DNA of 23,194 nt from CAZHDI01 sp964531285 (GTDB taxonomy: Bacteria; Pseudomonadota; Alphaproteobacteria; JAJFIK01): contig CAZHDI010000048.1 of the NCBI GenBank assembly GCA_964531285.1, positions 1 through 23,194 on the forward strand, written 5' to 3'. Made by a program: the position numbers and the translations under genes. How positions within the stretch are numbered: the first letter of the stretch is position 1; every line of letters begins with the position of its first letter. Under the pieces are notes generated by a model. It was given only the letters and a program-made list of their open reading frames with translations, was not told the origin of the DNA and searched no databases. Shown in pieces: positions 6,826 to 14,340 of this stretch.

Positions 6826-9800
6826 ATGACGGTTGGGACACGCGCGATCGCGGCGGGAGTCGGCCTGCTGGTCGTCCTGATGCTGAACGGTCTTGCGATG
6901 ACCGGGGCACTGGCTCAAGGGGCTGCGCGCGAACCGGTCCGCATCGATGTCGATGCCGAAACGGTCGATCTGACCGCGGCGACCCGGGAAGTCGTCATCC
7001 GGCCCAAGCTCCAGCAGTTCTCCGACATGGCGGCCGCCAACGGCGATGACGCCGAACCCGAACCGGAGGCCGATCCGTCCGTACCCAGCGATTTGGGCGC
7101 GGGCCGCTGGCTTCTGGTGGATGTGGTCAATCCCTCGGATCGGGACATCAACCGCCGTCTGGTGCTTCAAACGCCCACCCTGGCCGGAAGTGGGCCGCTC
7201 GGCGCGGGGCTTTCGAGCATGCAGGTCATGGCCATGGTCCAAGTCGGCGAAGACGATGCCGCCCGCGGTCTGCGGGCGGTCGAGGCGCGCAATGCGGTCT
7301 TTGCCTATGATCTGACCCTGGCGCCGCGCGAAGACGTGACCCTCGCGGTGCTGGTCGGCGGCCGGGTCTCGCCCTTTGCCTTGAGCCTCTGGCAGGCCGA
7401 TGCCTTTCAGGGCCTGGAGCGCACCGTGGCCGGCGGCAAGGGCATGCTAATCGGCGGACTTCTGCTCCTGGCGCTATTGGTTGCGGGCCGCTGGGTGATG
7501 GAAGGGGACGGCGACGATCTTGCGGCGACGGTCTTTGTCGGCACCGCGATTCTGATGCTCGCCGCGGCCCTTGGCGCCCATTTCGATCTGGTGCCCGCGC
7601 GCGCGCCTTTGGCCGGCGGCATGCGGGCCTGTGCCATTGCGCTCTTTGCGGCAGCGGGTCTTTATTTCATGCGCCAGCGCCTCGCCCTGGAGCGCATGCA
7701 TCCCTCATTGCCGGGCATCACAAATATTTTGGCGTTTATCGGGATCGCGATCGGCCTTGCATCGCTGCCGGGTTTCGGCGCCGAGATGGCCGCCGGTCCG
7801 TATGCGGCCTTTGCCGCTCTGTTCGGCTGTCTCGTCGTTCTGATGATGGCCCGGCGCGGGGAATATCATGCCCCCTCGCTGGTCCCCGGCACCGTGTTCC
7901 TCCTGCTGTGCGTGGGTGCGGCGGCGGCCCTGTCGCTCAGCATGCCGCGCCCGGAAGGCGCCCTTCAGACCCTGGCTCTGACCGGGGCCATCGCGGCCGG
8001 TACCGCGCTCGTGACCCTTTCGGCCATCCTGACCCGCCAGAGCCGGGATTTCGTCGATGCCGAACCGGCTTATGACCGCCTGATGGCCGAGCCGCGTCCG
8101 AGCCAATCCCTGGCGCCGGTGGCCATGGCCGATGCACCCTCGCCGCTGGAGCCGGTGCGCGATGAGGATGCCGAGCGTAGTGCGCTGGCGCTCGATGCGG
8201 CCCGCGCCGGTGCGTTCGATCTCGATGTGCTGACCGAGTTTTTGACCGTGTCGCCCAATGTGGACGCCATGCTGGGGCTGATGCCCGGCAGCCTGACCGG
8301 GCTCCATGAGGGCTGGCGCAAACGGGTCCATCCGGAGGATTCCGATCTCTACCGGACCGCGATCGAGTCCTACATCGTGCGCGGTCATGCCAGTTTCGAA
8401 TTCGAGTTCCGCGTCCATCACGAGGACGGCAGTTACCGCTGGGTCATGCTGAAAGGCACCGCGCAGCCCGGCGATACCGGCCGGGCCGACCGGATCATCG
8501 GTATCGTGAGCGATGTGACGGCGCGCAAGAACCGCGAGAACGGGAAAACCGCCGAAGTCGAGGTCGAAGTGATGCGCGACCCGCTCACCGGCCTTGCCAA
8601 CCGGCCCTTGCTGCTCGACCGGATCGCGCACGCCTTTGACGACCAGCACTATGCCGAGGCCCATGGCGGCCAGACGCCCGCGCCGGCGCTTCTGGTCATC
8701 GATATCGACCGGTTCAAGACGGTCAATGAGGGGCTGTCTCATCATGCAGGCGACGCCATGCTGGCGGCCATCGCCCGGCGGCTTGAGAGCCTCGTGGGGG
8801 CGGAAGATACGGTGGCGCGGATCGGCGGCGACGAGTTCGCCGTGTTCCTGCGCCATGGGATCGGCGAGGAAGGCGGCGAGAACGCCGGGCGCATCGTTGC
8901 GAATGTGTTGTCCGCCGCGCTTGATGTGGATGGGCACGAGGTGTTCCCCTCCGTCAGTATCGGGATCGCCGAGGCCCATGACCGCTCGGAAGGTGCGCCC
9001 GGATTCCTGCGCGATGCGGAAATCGCGCTCTACCGCGCCAAGGAAGACGGGCAGGGCGGGATTTGCGAATTCGCGCCGGCCATGCGCGCGGCGACAAGCG
9101 GGCGTCTGGCGCTGGAGACGGCGCTCAAGCGTGGTGTGGACCGCGGCGAATTCGATCTGTTGTTTCAGCCTGTCATGGGCCTGCGCGACGGGCGGCTTGC
9201 CGGGTTCGAGGCGCTCTTGCGCTGGCGGCATCCTGAACGCGGTCTTCTGGCGCCGGATGAATTCCTGACCCTGGCTGAAGAAACCGGCGCCATTGTCGAG
9301 ATCGGCCGCCAGGGCATCGCCCGTGCGGTGGCGCAACTCAACGCCTGGCAGGCGCGCTGTCCGATGGACCCGCCGCTGTTCATCAGCGTCAATGTCTCGA
9401 GCCGCCAGCTCCTCAAGCCCGGCTTTGTCGAGCAGGTCGGCGCGGTGCTCGCCCCGGCCAAGCTGCCGCGCGACAGCCTGCGCCTGGAAGTGACCGAGTC
9501 GCTGATCATGGCCGATCCCGAAGCCGCCGACCGGGCGCTCCGGGCCCTTCTGGATCTGGGCGCGGGTCTCAGCCTCGATGACTTCGGGACCGGCTTCTCC
9601 TCGCTCAGCTATCTCCAGCGCTTCCCCTTCGGTACGCTGAAGATCGACCGCTCGTTCATCGCGGCGATGCGCGACAGCGGCGAGGCGGAAACCATCGTGC
9701 GCGCCATTGTCTCGCTCGCCCATGACCTGGGCAAATCGGTGGTGGCGGAAGGTCCGGAGACGGAAGACGATGTGCGCAAGCTGCGCGCCATGGGCTGTGA

Positions 9801-9945
9801 CTTCGCGCAAGGCTTCATCTTCGGCGGCGCCTTGCCGGTCGAGGCGGCCGAGGTGCTGTTGACCCGGGCCGCCGGCACGCCGCGCAAACCGTCCGGCCAA
9901 GCAAGTGGACATGCGCCGCCCGGCGCACCGCCAAAAGGGCTCTGA
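6826..9945 (+). CDS. Membrane-bound PAS-GGDEF-EAL cyclic-di-GMP signalling protein
   Basis: This 1039-residue protein is predicted to both make and break cyclic di-GMP. A signal peptide (cleavage near ALAQG, residues 29-32) leads into a periplasmic domain of about 165 residues. A block of multiple membrane helices (about 205-402) resembles 7TMR-DISM receptors. A PAS domain (about 455-568) ends in GIVSDVTARK. The GGDEF domain has an intact GGDEF signature at 667-671 but no RxxD inhibitory site upstream (GAED instead). The EAL domain starts at about 760; EALLRW (795-800), NVSSRQL, LEVTESLI, DDFGTGFSSLSYL and KIDRSF are all intact. The usual AEGVET reads AEGPET. ATG 6826 has GGTGAG upstream; ATG 6814 or GTG 6808 would add 4 or 6 residues. 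The operon on the other strand ends 18 bases away. Confidence 0.93.
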   Translation: MTVGTRAIAAGVGLLVVLMLNGLAMTGALAQGAAREPVRIDVDAETVDLTAATREVVIRPKLQQFSDMAAANGDDAEPEPEADPSVPSDLGAGRWLLVDVVNPSDRDINRRLVLQTPTLAGSGPLGAGLSSMQVMAMVQVGEDDAARGLRAVEARNAVFAYDLTLAPREDVTLAVLVGGRVSPFALSLWQADAFQGLERTVAGGKGMLIGGLLLLALLVAGRWVMEGDGDDLAATVFVGTAILMLAAALGAHFDLVPARAPLAGGMRACAIALFAAAGLYFMRQRLALERMHPSLPGITNILAFIGIAIGLASLPGFGAEMAAGPYAAFAALFGCLVVLMMARRGEYHAPSLVPGTVFLLLCVGAAAALSLSMPRPEGALQTLALTGAIAAGTALVTLSAILTRQSRDFVDAEPAYDRLMAEPRPSQSLAPVAMADAPSPLEPVRDEDAERSALALDAARAGAFDLDVLTEFLTVSPNVDAMLGLMPGSLTGLHEGWRKRVHPEDSDLYRTAIESYIVRGHASFEFEFRVHHEDGSYRWVMLKGTAQPGDTGRADRIIGIVSDVTARKNRENGKTAEVEVEVMRDPLTGLANRPLLLDRIAHAFDDQHYAEAHGGQTPAPALLVIDIDRFKTVNEGLSHHAGDAMLAAIARRLESLVGAEDTVARIGGDEFAVFLRHGIGEEGGENAGRIVANVLSAALDVDGHEVFPSVSIGIAEAHDRSEGAPGFLRDAEIALYRAKEDGQGGICEFAPAMRAATSGRLALETALKRGVDRGEFDLLFQPVMGLRDGRLAGFEALLRWRHPERGLLAPDEFLTLAEETGAIVEIGRQGIARAVAQLNAWQARCPMDPPLFISVNVSSRQLLKPGFVEQVGAVLAPAKLPRDSLRLEVTESLIMADPEAADRALRALLDLGAGLSLDDFGTGFSSLSYLQRFPFGTLKIDRSFIAAMRDSGEAETIVRAIVSLAHDLGKSVVAEGPETEDDVRKLRAMGCDFAQGFIFGGALPVEAAEVLLTRAAGTPRKPSGQASGHAPPGAPPKGL

Positions 9946-9963
9946 CCGGTCAAGGCGGCGGGC

Positions 9964-10674
9964 CTACTGCCGCTGGGTGTAGATGATCTCGAACCGGACC
10001 GGTACGGTCATGACGAGGCGGTCATGGGCGAAGCCGCGCGGCAGGGCGGGCAGGCGCCGCAGCCGCCGGAACGCCCGTTCGATGGATGCGTCCAGGATGG
10101 CATGATCCGTGCGCGCATGGAATTCCCAGTCCAGGATGCGCCCGCGCCGGTCGATGGTCACATAAACAATCGCGAAGCCTGATAATTCCTGGCGCCGGGC
10201 GTCCGGCGGATACTCGATCCGCGACGCGATCTGGCCGAACGCCTCGCGATACCAGTCCTGAAGCCCGAGATATTCCTCAAGCGTCAGATCCCCGCCGCCG
10301 CCGCGCATCAGGCGCTGAGGCTGGGGTTGCGGCGCGGGCTGCTCCGGTTGCGCGCGGGGTTCGGGCGGCGGGGCCGGTGGCGGCGCTTCGGGCGCGCGTT
10401 CCTCGATCACCTCGGGTTCAGGCTCGGGCTCGGGTTCCGGCTCGGGTTCGGGCTCTGGTTCGGCGGCCGGCTGAGGCGGTTCGGGACCCAGATCGATGGC
10501 GATCCCGCCACCTTCGCCCGGTCCGACCCCCATGATCGGCGCGGCCGGTTCCTCCAGAAACGGTACTGCCGCGGCCGCATGCAGACCGATCGCGGCAACC
10601 CCGGCCAGAAGCCAGTGGGTGCGGGCCGGGGCGGTGCCGCCGGCATCGCTCAGAATGCTCTCGGTCCGGCTCAC
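9964..10674 (-). CDS. tonB: TonB family energy transducer
   Basis: This 236-residue protein links the ExbB/ExbD proton channel to outer-membrane receptors. Its layout is typical of TonB. A short cytoplasmic tail is followed by one membrane helix (about 21-40) with the conserved histidine (His32). A long Pro/Glu-rich periplasmic spacer (about 62-120) includes an uninterrupted (Glu-Pro) run. The C-terminal TonB domain (about 148-234) contains IEYPPDARRQELSGFAIVYVTIDRRGRI and VPVRFEIIY. A GTG start is chosen at 10674 because it overlaps the exbD stop as GTGA, the pattern seen throughout this operon. A longer frame to 10833 would run inside exbD. The conserved membrane-helix Ser four residues before the His is Ala. 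It is the last gene of the exbB-exbD-exbD-tonB unit. Its partner receptors are not in the window. Confidence 0.92.
   Translation of the reverse strand: MSRTESILSDAGGTAPARTHWLLAGVAAIGLHAAAAVPFLEEPAAPIMGVGPGEGGGIAIDLGPEPPQPAAEPEPEPEPEPEPEPEPEVIEERAPEAPPPAPPPEPRAQPEQPAPQPQPQRLMRGGGGDLTLEEYLGLQDWYREAFGQIASRIEYPPDARRQELSGFAIVYVTIDRRGRILDWEFHARTDHAILDASIERAFRRLRRLPALPRGFAHDRLVMTVPVRFEIIYTQRQ
10411..10464 (-). repeat. Nine imperfect 6-bp repeats encoding the TonB Glu-Pro run
   Basis: Nine hexamers, variants of CTCGGG and TTCGGG on the + strand, lie in a row. Each encodes one Glu-Pro dipeptide on the minus strand. Unit length is a multiple of three, so gain or loss of copies would change only the spacer length of TonB and keep the reading frame. 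Confidence 0.85.
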
Positions 10675-11251
10675 GGCGTGCCTCCCACGGCGGGCGACTT
10701 GCCGATGGTCAAGAGCACCAGCGACCGGGCACCCGCCTGACGCAACAAGCCCATGATCTCGATGACCCGGGCGGCATCGGCATTGCCGTCGGCCTTGAGC
10801 TGGATCGTGATTCCGGGTGCCGCGCCGATCCACACGGCGGCGGAGCGCACCAGCGTTCCGTCATCCGGCACCGGCGTATCATTGAACAGGATCGTGCCGT
10901 CGGCGGTGATCAGAATCACCAGGTCTTCCTCATCGCCTTCCAGTTCCGCTTCGGACGTGGGCGGATCGACCGGCACGGGATCGGGTTTCTTGATCGCCCC
11001 GGCCAGCATGAAAAACACCAGCAGAATGAANNNNNNNNNNNNNNNNNNNNNNNNNNNNNNNNNNNNNNNNNNNNNNNNNNNNNNNNNNNNNNNNNNNNNN
11101 NNNNNNNNNNNNNNNNNNNNNNNNNNNNNNCGGGATCGGGTTTCTTGATCGCCCCGGCCAGCATGAAAAACACCAGCAGAATGAAGACCACATCGATGAG
11201 CGGCGTGATGTTGACGAGGCTGCGGCGCGGGCGGGTGCGGGTCAGCTTCAT
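10671..11251 (-). CDS. exbD: Biopolymer transport protein ExbD, second copy (interrupted by assembly gap)
   Basis: As written, this gene is split by 100 Ns and its two halves are in different frames. The 55 bases on either side of the Ns are identical (10976-11030 and 11131-11185). Removing the Ns and one copy (155 bases) restores one uninterrupted frame of 141 residues. The first 22 residues come from 11186-11251 and the remaining 119 from 10671-11030. The rebuilt protein is a normal ExbD: a short basic tail, NITPLID with the essential membrane aspartate (Asp20), one helix FILLVFFMLAG, then a periplasmic domain ending in LLTIGKSPAVGGTP. Its ATG overlaps the stop of the first exbD (ATGA, 11248-11251), and its TGA overlaps the tonB GTG. 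No coding sequence appears to be missing, and the break is best read as an assembly artefact. Confidence 0.88.
11031..11130. other. Assembly gap: 100 Ns flanked by identical 55-bp ends
   Basis: A run of exactly 100 Ns is flanked by the same 55-base sequence on both sides (10976-11030 and 11131-11185). This pattern arises when two contigs that overlap by one k-mer length are scaffolded with a fixed-size gap and not merged. The gap is most likely empty in reality, and coordinates to its right are inflated by about 155 bases. Confidence 0.9.
11156..11212 (-). repeat. 57-bp segment nearly identical between the two exbD genes (other copy 11566-11622)
   Basis: The membrane-helix-coding segments of the two adjacent exbD genes match at 55 of 57 bases. 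The differences are at 11171/11581 and 11186/11596. The genes diverge strongly outside this block. The segment encodes NITPLIDVVFILLVFFMLA, where protein conservation is expected, but synonymous positions are also shared. Confidence 0.85.
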
Positions 11252-11661
11252 GGCGCCCCCCCGACCCGGCGCGGCGGGGAGAACGAGACGGCCTGACCGC
11301 CGGCGGCGCGCACCGTGCCATAGACATCGATGGCGCGCTGAAGCGGCACGCCGTCCTCCGGGCGGATCAGGAAGGAGCGGGCGGGATCGAGCGCGATGAT
11401 CCGGGCCACCGCACCCGCCAGATCCTCCGGATCCAGCGGATCGCCGTCATAGAGGAGCGAACCGTCGGCCTGGAGCAGAACGACGATGGCGGCTTCGGCG
11501 TCGCGCACGACCCGGGTTTCCTCGGGCGCCTCGATGCTGATCAGGCGGTAGCGCGCGAAGCTCGTGGCCAGCATGAAAAATACCAGCAGAATGAACACCA
11601 CATCGATGAGCGGCGTGATGTTCAGTTCCGTGACGCCATGGCGTTTGCGGCGTAATTGCAT
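11248..11661 (-). CDS. exbD: Biopolymer transport protein ExbD, first copy
   Basis: This 137-residue ExbD/TolR subunit of the proton channel has a basic cytoplasmic tail (MQLRRKRHGV), then NITPLID with the proton-carrying aspartate Asp20, one membrane helix (about 21-33) and a periplasmic domain. The domain contains EAAIVVLLQADGSLLYDGDPLD, the usual ExbD strand pattern. ATG 11661 lies 30 bases after the exbB stop. Its TGA overlaps the ATG of the second exbD. The periplasmic half differs clearly from the second copy, so the two subunits probably assemble together around ExbB and are not simple duplicates. Two consecutive ExbD genes after an ExbB are common in alphaproteobacteria and some other groups. 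Confidence 0.95.
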   Translation of the reverse strand: MQLRRKRHGVTELNITPLIDVVFILLVFFMLATSFARYRLISIEAPEETRVVRDAEAAIVVLLQADGSLLYDGDPLDPEDLAGAVARIIALDPARSFLIRPEDGVPLQRAIDVYGTVRAAGGQAVSFSPPRRVGGAP

Positions 11662-11691
11662 AAGGTGCCCTCCCGGCCCGGTCCGCCGCGA

Positions 11692-12753
11692 TCAGGTCGC
11701 AGATGCGGTCTCGGAGGGAGCGGCCGGTGTGCCGGCCGGGGGGGCCGCATAAAGATCGGCACAGAACACCTGGGTCGCGGCGTCTTCCATATATTGCGCC
11801 GTGACATCCACGGTGCGTTGCAGCCACGTATGAAAGGCAGCGGCCGGAATCGCCACGGTGAGGCCGGCGGCGGTGGTCAGAAGCGCTTCCCAGATCCCGC
11901 CGGACAGGATGGCCGGGTCCACCCGGTCGCCCGCGCCTTCCAATTGCTGGAAGGAATCGATCATGCCGAGCACGGTGCCCAACAGGCCGAGCAGGGGGCT
12001 GATGGTGGCGATCAGCGCCAGGAAGGTCAGGCCGCTTTCCAGTCCGTCGAGCTTGGCTTGCGCGACCCGCTCGACCTCCTCGCGTGCCAGCGTCGTGTCG
12101 CCGTCGGCGGCGACCATCTTGCCGCGGATCGCCGCAGCCATGACCTGGGCCACCACGGCGGATTTGGTGCTGACCTGATCGAGTGCGTCCTGGAGCCGGC
12201 CCGCGCGAACCGTTTGCACGACGGCCGGCACGAAGCCGTGCCGTCCTGCGCCCAGCATCAGAAACTGAACGATCTTGACCAGGATAATCGCGAGGCTGAT
12301 CACCGACAGGGTGATCAAAATGATGATGATCGGGCCGCCCGCCTCGATCAGGGTCGCAATGGGGGTGTAGATGCCGTAATCGGCCGTGGCCGTATCGTCT
12401 TCTGCGGCGCCCGCGTCCTCGCCGTCCTCGGGCGCGCCGAGAGTCTCCTCGCCGTCCGCCAGGCTGTCATCGGTCTCGCCCGGCGCACCGCCGGTTTCAT
12501 CGTCTGTTGGCGTGCCGGCGTCAGGCGCTGCGGCCGGATCCGCCGTCTCGGCAGGCGCGGCGCCGTCGTCCGCCTCGATCTGGGCCTGGGCCAAAACCAG
12601 CGCGGAGACCGGCGCGGCCTGCACCGGGCCGCCGAGGATCAGCGCCGCCGCAAGGGCGGTGATGCCAAATGCGGTGATGCCAGGGGCGCTCAAGCCCGCG
12701 CCGCGTCCCGCGCGGCGATCGTTACCGAATGCCCGAAGTGCCCCGATCGTCAT
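11692..12753 (-). CDS. exbB: ExbB/TolQ/MotA-type proton channel with acidic N-terminal extension
   Basis: This 353-residue protein is the channel-forming partner of ExbD and TonB. Residues 1-47 include a hydrophobic signal-like segment. Residues 59-123 are a low-complexity stretch rich in Asp, Glu, Ala, Pro, Gly and Thr with almost no basic residues. The MotA/TolQ/ExbB core follows, with helices at about 139-162, 241-266 and 284-310. It includes the family segment LTFLALIATISPLLGLLGTV and GIWEALLTTAAGLTVAIPA. A short Pro/Ala tail ends the protein. ATG 12753 is preferred over GTG 12765 because AGTGGGGG lies at a suitable distance upstream of it. It is the first gene of the exbB-exbD-exbD-tonB operon. 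The acidic region is presumably periplasmic, of unknown role. Confidence 0.93.
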   Translation of the reverse strand: MTIGALRAFGNDRRAGRGAGLSAPGITAFGITALAAALILGGPVQAAPVSALVLAQAQIEADDGAAPAETADPAAAPDAGTPTDDETGGAPGETDDSLADGEETLGAPEDGEDAGAAEDDTATADYGIYTPIATLIEAGGPIIIILITLSVISLAIILVKIVQFLMLGAGRHGFVPAVVQTVRAGRLQDALDQVSTKSAVVAQVMAAAIRGKMVAADGDTTLAREEVERVAQAKLDGLESGLTFLALIATISPLLGLLGTVLGMIDSFQQLEGAGDRVDPAILSGGIWEALLTTAAGLTVAIPAAAFHTWLQRTVDVTAQYMEDAATQVFCADLYAAPPAGTPAAPSETASAT

Positions 12754-12854
12754 GCAAGCCCCCACTCATGCGCAAGGGGGCGTCCGCGTTCGGGTTACGC
12801 CCCCTGTTCGACCCGCATGCTGCAAGGTTTCAATGACGGTGTTATGACAAACCA

Positions 12855-12882
12855 AGCATAGATAGATCCTTGGTATAGGCAA
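12855..12882 (-). promoter_or_regulatory. Possible promoter for the exbB operon
   Basis: On the minus strand TTGCCT (12877-12882) and TATGCT (12855-12860) are separated by 16 bases, each matching the sigma-70 consensus at four of six positions. The site lies just after the yqgE stop and about 100 bases before exbB. It is a weak match and I saw no operator that could be named, such as a clear Fur box. Confidence 0.3.
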
Positions 12883-12886
12883 AAAA

Positions 12887-13600
12887 TCAGGCGTGGCCCT
12901 GAACACTAGACAATATGGCTGGGTTAATCCCCATGAACTGTAGGGACTCTTGCCATTTGTCTTCCACACGCGGATCGAAGATGAGCCGATGGGCCGGATC
13001 ACAGCAGATCCAGCCATTCATCTTGATCTCTGCTTCCAGCTGACCGGCGCCCCATCCCGCATAGCCCAGCGCGAACAGCGATTGCGTCGGTCCGGACCCG
13101 GCGGCCATGGCGCGCAGAATGTCGATGGTCGCGGTCAGACCCACATCGTCGGTCACCGACAGCGTGGAGTTGTCGGTGTAATAGTCGGTCGAATGCAGAA
13201 CGAAGCCGCGGCTGACATCGACCGGCCCGCCGGCATGCACCCGAATCCGGTCGCAGGCCGGGCCGCTGTCGATGTTGAGCTGCTCCAGAAGCTCGGGAAA
13301 GGTGATGTTTTCAGCCGGTTTGTTGATGACGAGACCCATGGCGCCGTCCTCGGAATGGGCGCACACATAAATCACGCTGCGCTCGAAGCGCGGATCGGAC
13401 ATGGCCGGTTTCGGCATCGCCACGAGCAGCTTGCCCGCGAGCGATGTTTCTTCATCCCAGATGCTGTCCGACGAGGTGGCTGACGATTGAGGTTTCGACT
13501 CGGTACCCAATTCACCCTCACGCGTTTGGGACGGCACGCAGCCCGGTAGCGAGGCCGCGCCGCCCTGTTGCTCAAGACCCACAAGTCTAACCTCAATCAT
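12887..13600 (-). CDS. YqgE/AlgH family protein (DUF179)
   Basis: This member of the conserved YqgE/AlgH family has no settled biochemical function. The family body begins at SLAGKLLVAMPKPAMSDPRFERSVIYVCAHSEDGAMGLVINKP and continues with the typical VHAGGPVDVSRGFVLHS and FALGYAGWGAGQLEAEI. The match is complete to the C-terminus. The start is uncertain. ATG 13600 gives 237 residues, longer than the usual 185-200. TTG 13510, preceded by GAGG, gives 207 residues and fits the family better. ATG 13657 would give 256. The region before the conserved body is Ser/Gln/Glu-rich and not recognisable. It lies upstream of the exbB operon on the same strand and is divergent from the peroxiredoxin gene. 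Confidence 0.92.
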   Translation of the reverse strand: MIEVRLVGLEQQGGAASLPGCVPSQTREGELGTESKPQSSATSSDSIWDEETSLAGKLLVAMPKPAMSDPRFERSVIYVCAHSEDGAMGLVINKPAENITFPELLEQLNIDSGPACDRIRVHAGGPVDVSRGFVLHSTDYYTDNSTLSVTDDVGLTATIDILRAMAAGSGPTQSLFALGYAGWGAGQLEAEIKMNGWICCDPAHRLIFDPRVEDKWQESLQFMGINPAILSSVQGHA

Positions 13601-13699
13601 GGCCCGCTCAAGGCGCGCGCCATCGTATCGCGGGATATCGTCGTGAAATACACGCATAAGGCGTGCTCGGCGGGCGGTGCTCAAATCGCGCGGCGCATC

Positions 13700-13714
13700 G
13701 CACGCTGAGCGTGC
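13700..13714. repeat. Short perfect inverted repeat upstream of the peroxiredoxin gene
   Basis: GCACGC (13700-13705) and GCGTGC (13709-13714) are perfect complements around a 3-base centre, in the spacer between yqgE and the peroxiredoxin gene. No T-run follows in either direction, so it is not a standard terminator. A regulator-binding palindrome is possible, but I cannot name one. No confident promoter elements were seen in the rest of this spacer. Confidence 0.4.
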
Positions 13715-13831
13715 CGTGCGCGGCAAATAATGCTAGGCACCTCGCCGGGAAGGGAGCCATCGGGGATGCCGGCGGCGTCCCGGCTTTCCGCCTGCCCATT
13801 GGGGGCATAATCACAAAGGAAGGTGACCTTC

Positions 13832-14314
13832 ATGACGATTTCTGTTGGCGACAAGATCCCCTCGGCGAAGCTGACCGAAGCCACGGCCGATGGGCCGCGT
13901 CCGGTGACCACCGAAGACGTATTCAGCGGCAAGACGGTGGTGCTGTTCGCGGTCCCCGGCGCGTTCACGCCGACCTGTCATGCCCAGCACATGCCCGGTT
14001 TCGTGGATCATGCCGATGACCTGAAAGCCAAAGGGGCCGACATCATCGCCTGCGTCTCGGTGAACGATCCGTTCGTCATGGGCGCCTGGTCCAAGCAGAG
14101 CGGAGCGGACGGCAAGATCACTATGCTGGCCGATGGCAATGCCGATTTCACCAAGGCATTGGGCCTGGAGTTCGACGGAACGTCGTTCGGCATGGGCGTG
14201 CGCTCGCGCCGGTATTCCATGGTCGTCAAGGACGGCGTGGTGGCTCATCTCAATCTTGAGAACGGCCCCCAGGTCGAGGTGTCGGGCGCCGACACGGTGC
14301 TCAACCAGCTCTGA
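13832..14314 (+). CDS. Peroxiredoxin, Prx5/hybrid type
   Basis: This 160-residue thiol peroxidase reduces hydrogen peroxide and organic hydroperoxides in the cytoplasm. The active site VPGAFTPTCHAQHMPGF contains the peroxidatic cysteine (Cys49) in the Prx5-type PGAFTPxC context. A second cysteine, Cys74 in IIACVSVNDPFVMGAW, is at the conserved Prx5 position. The conserved arginine region is GVRSRRYSM. ATG 13832 is chosen over GTG 13823 because AGGAAGG ends eight bases upstream of it and the protein then starts at the family-standard position. The gene is monocistronic: it is divergent from yqgE and followed by its own intrinsic terminator, with rnhA on the other strand. Confidence 0.95.
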   Translation: MTISVGDKIPSAKLTEATADGPRPVTTEDVFSGKTVVLFAVPGAFTPTCHAQHMPGFVDHADDLKAKGADIIACVSVNDPFVMGAWSKQSGADGKITMLADGNADFTKALGLEFDGTSFGMGVRSRRYSMVVKDGVVAHLNLENGPQVEVSGADTVLNQL

Positions 14315-14340
14315 CCATCCCGTCGCGGCACACAGTTGGA

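Noticed and set aside
7705..9912. Long minus-strand open frame of 735 codons opposite the GGDEF-EAL gene
   Set aside because: It is a shadow of the GC-rich codon usage of the sense gene, Arg/His/Gln-rich with no domain. The sense strand encodes complete PAS, GGDEF and EAL domains.
10671..11327. Apparent frameshifted or disrupted exbD, or a hybrid frame reading through the Ns
   Set aside because: The disruption is created by the 100 Ns and the duplicated 55-base ends. Collapsing the overlap restores one intact gene.
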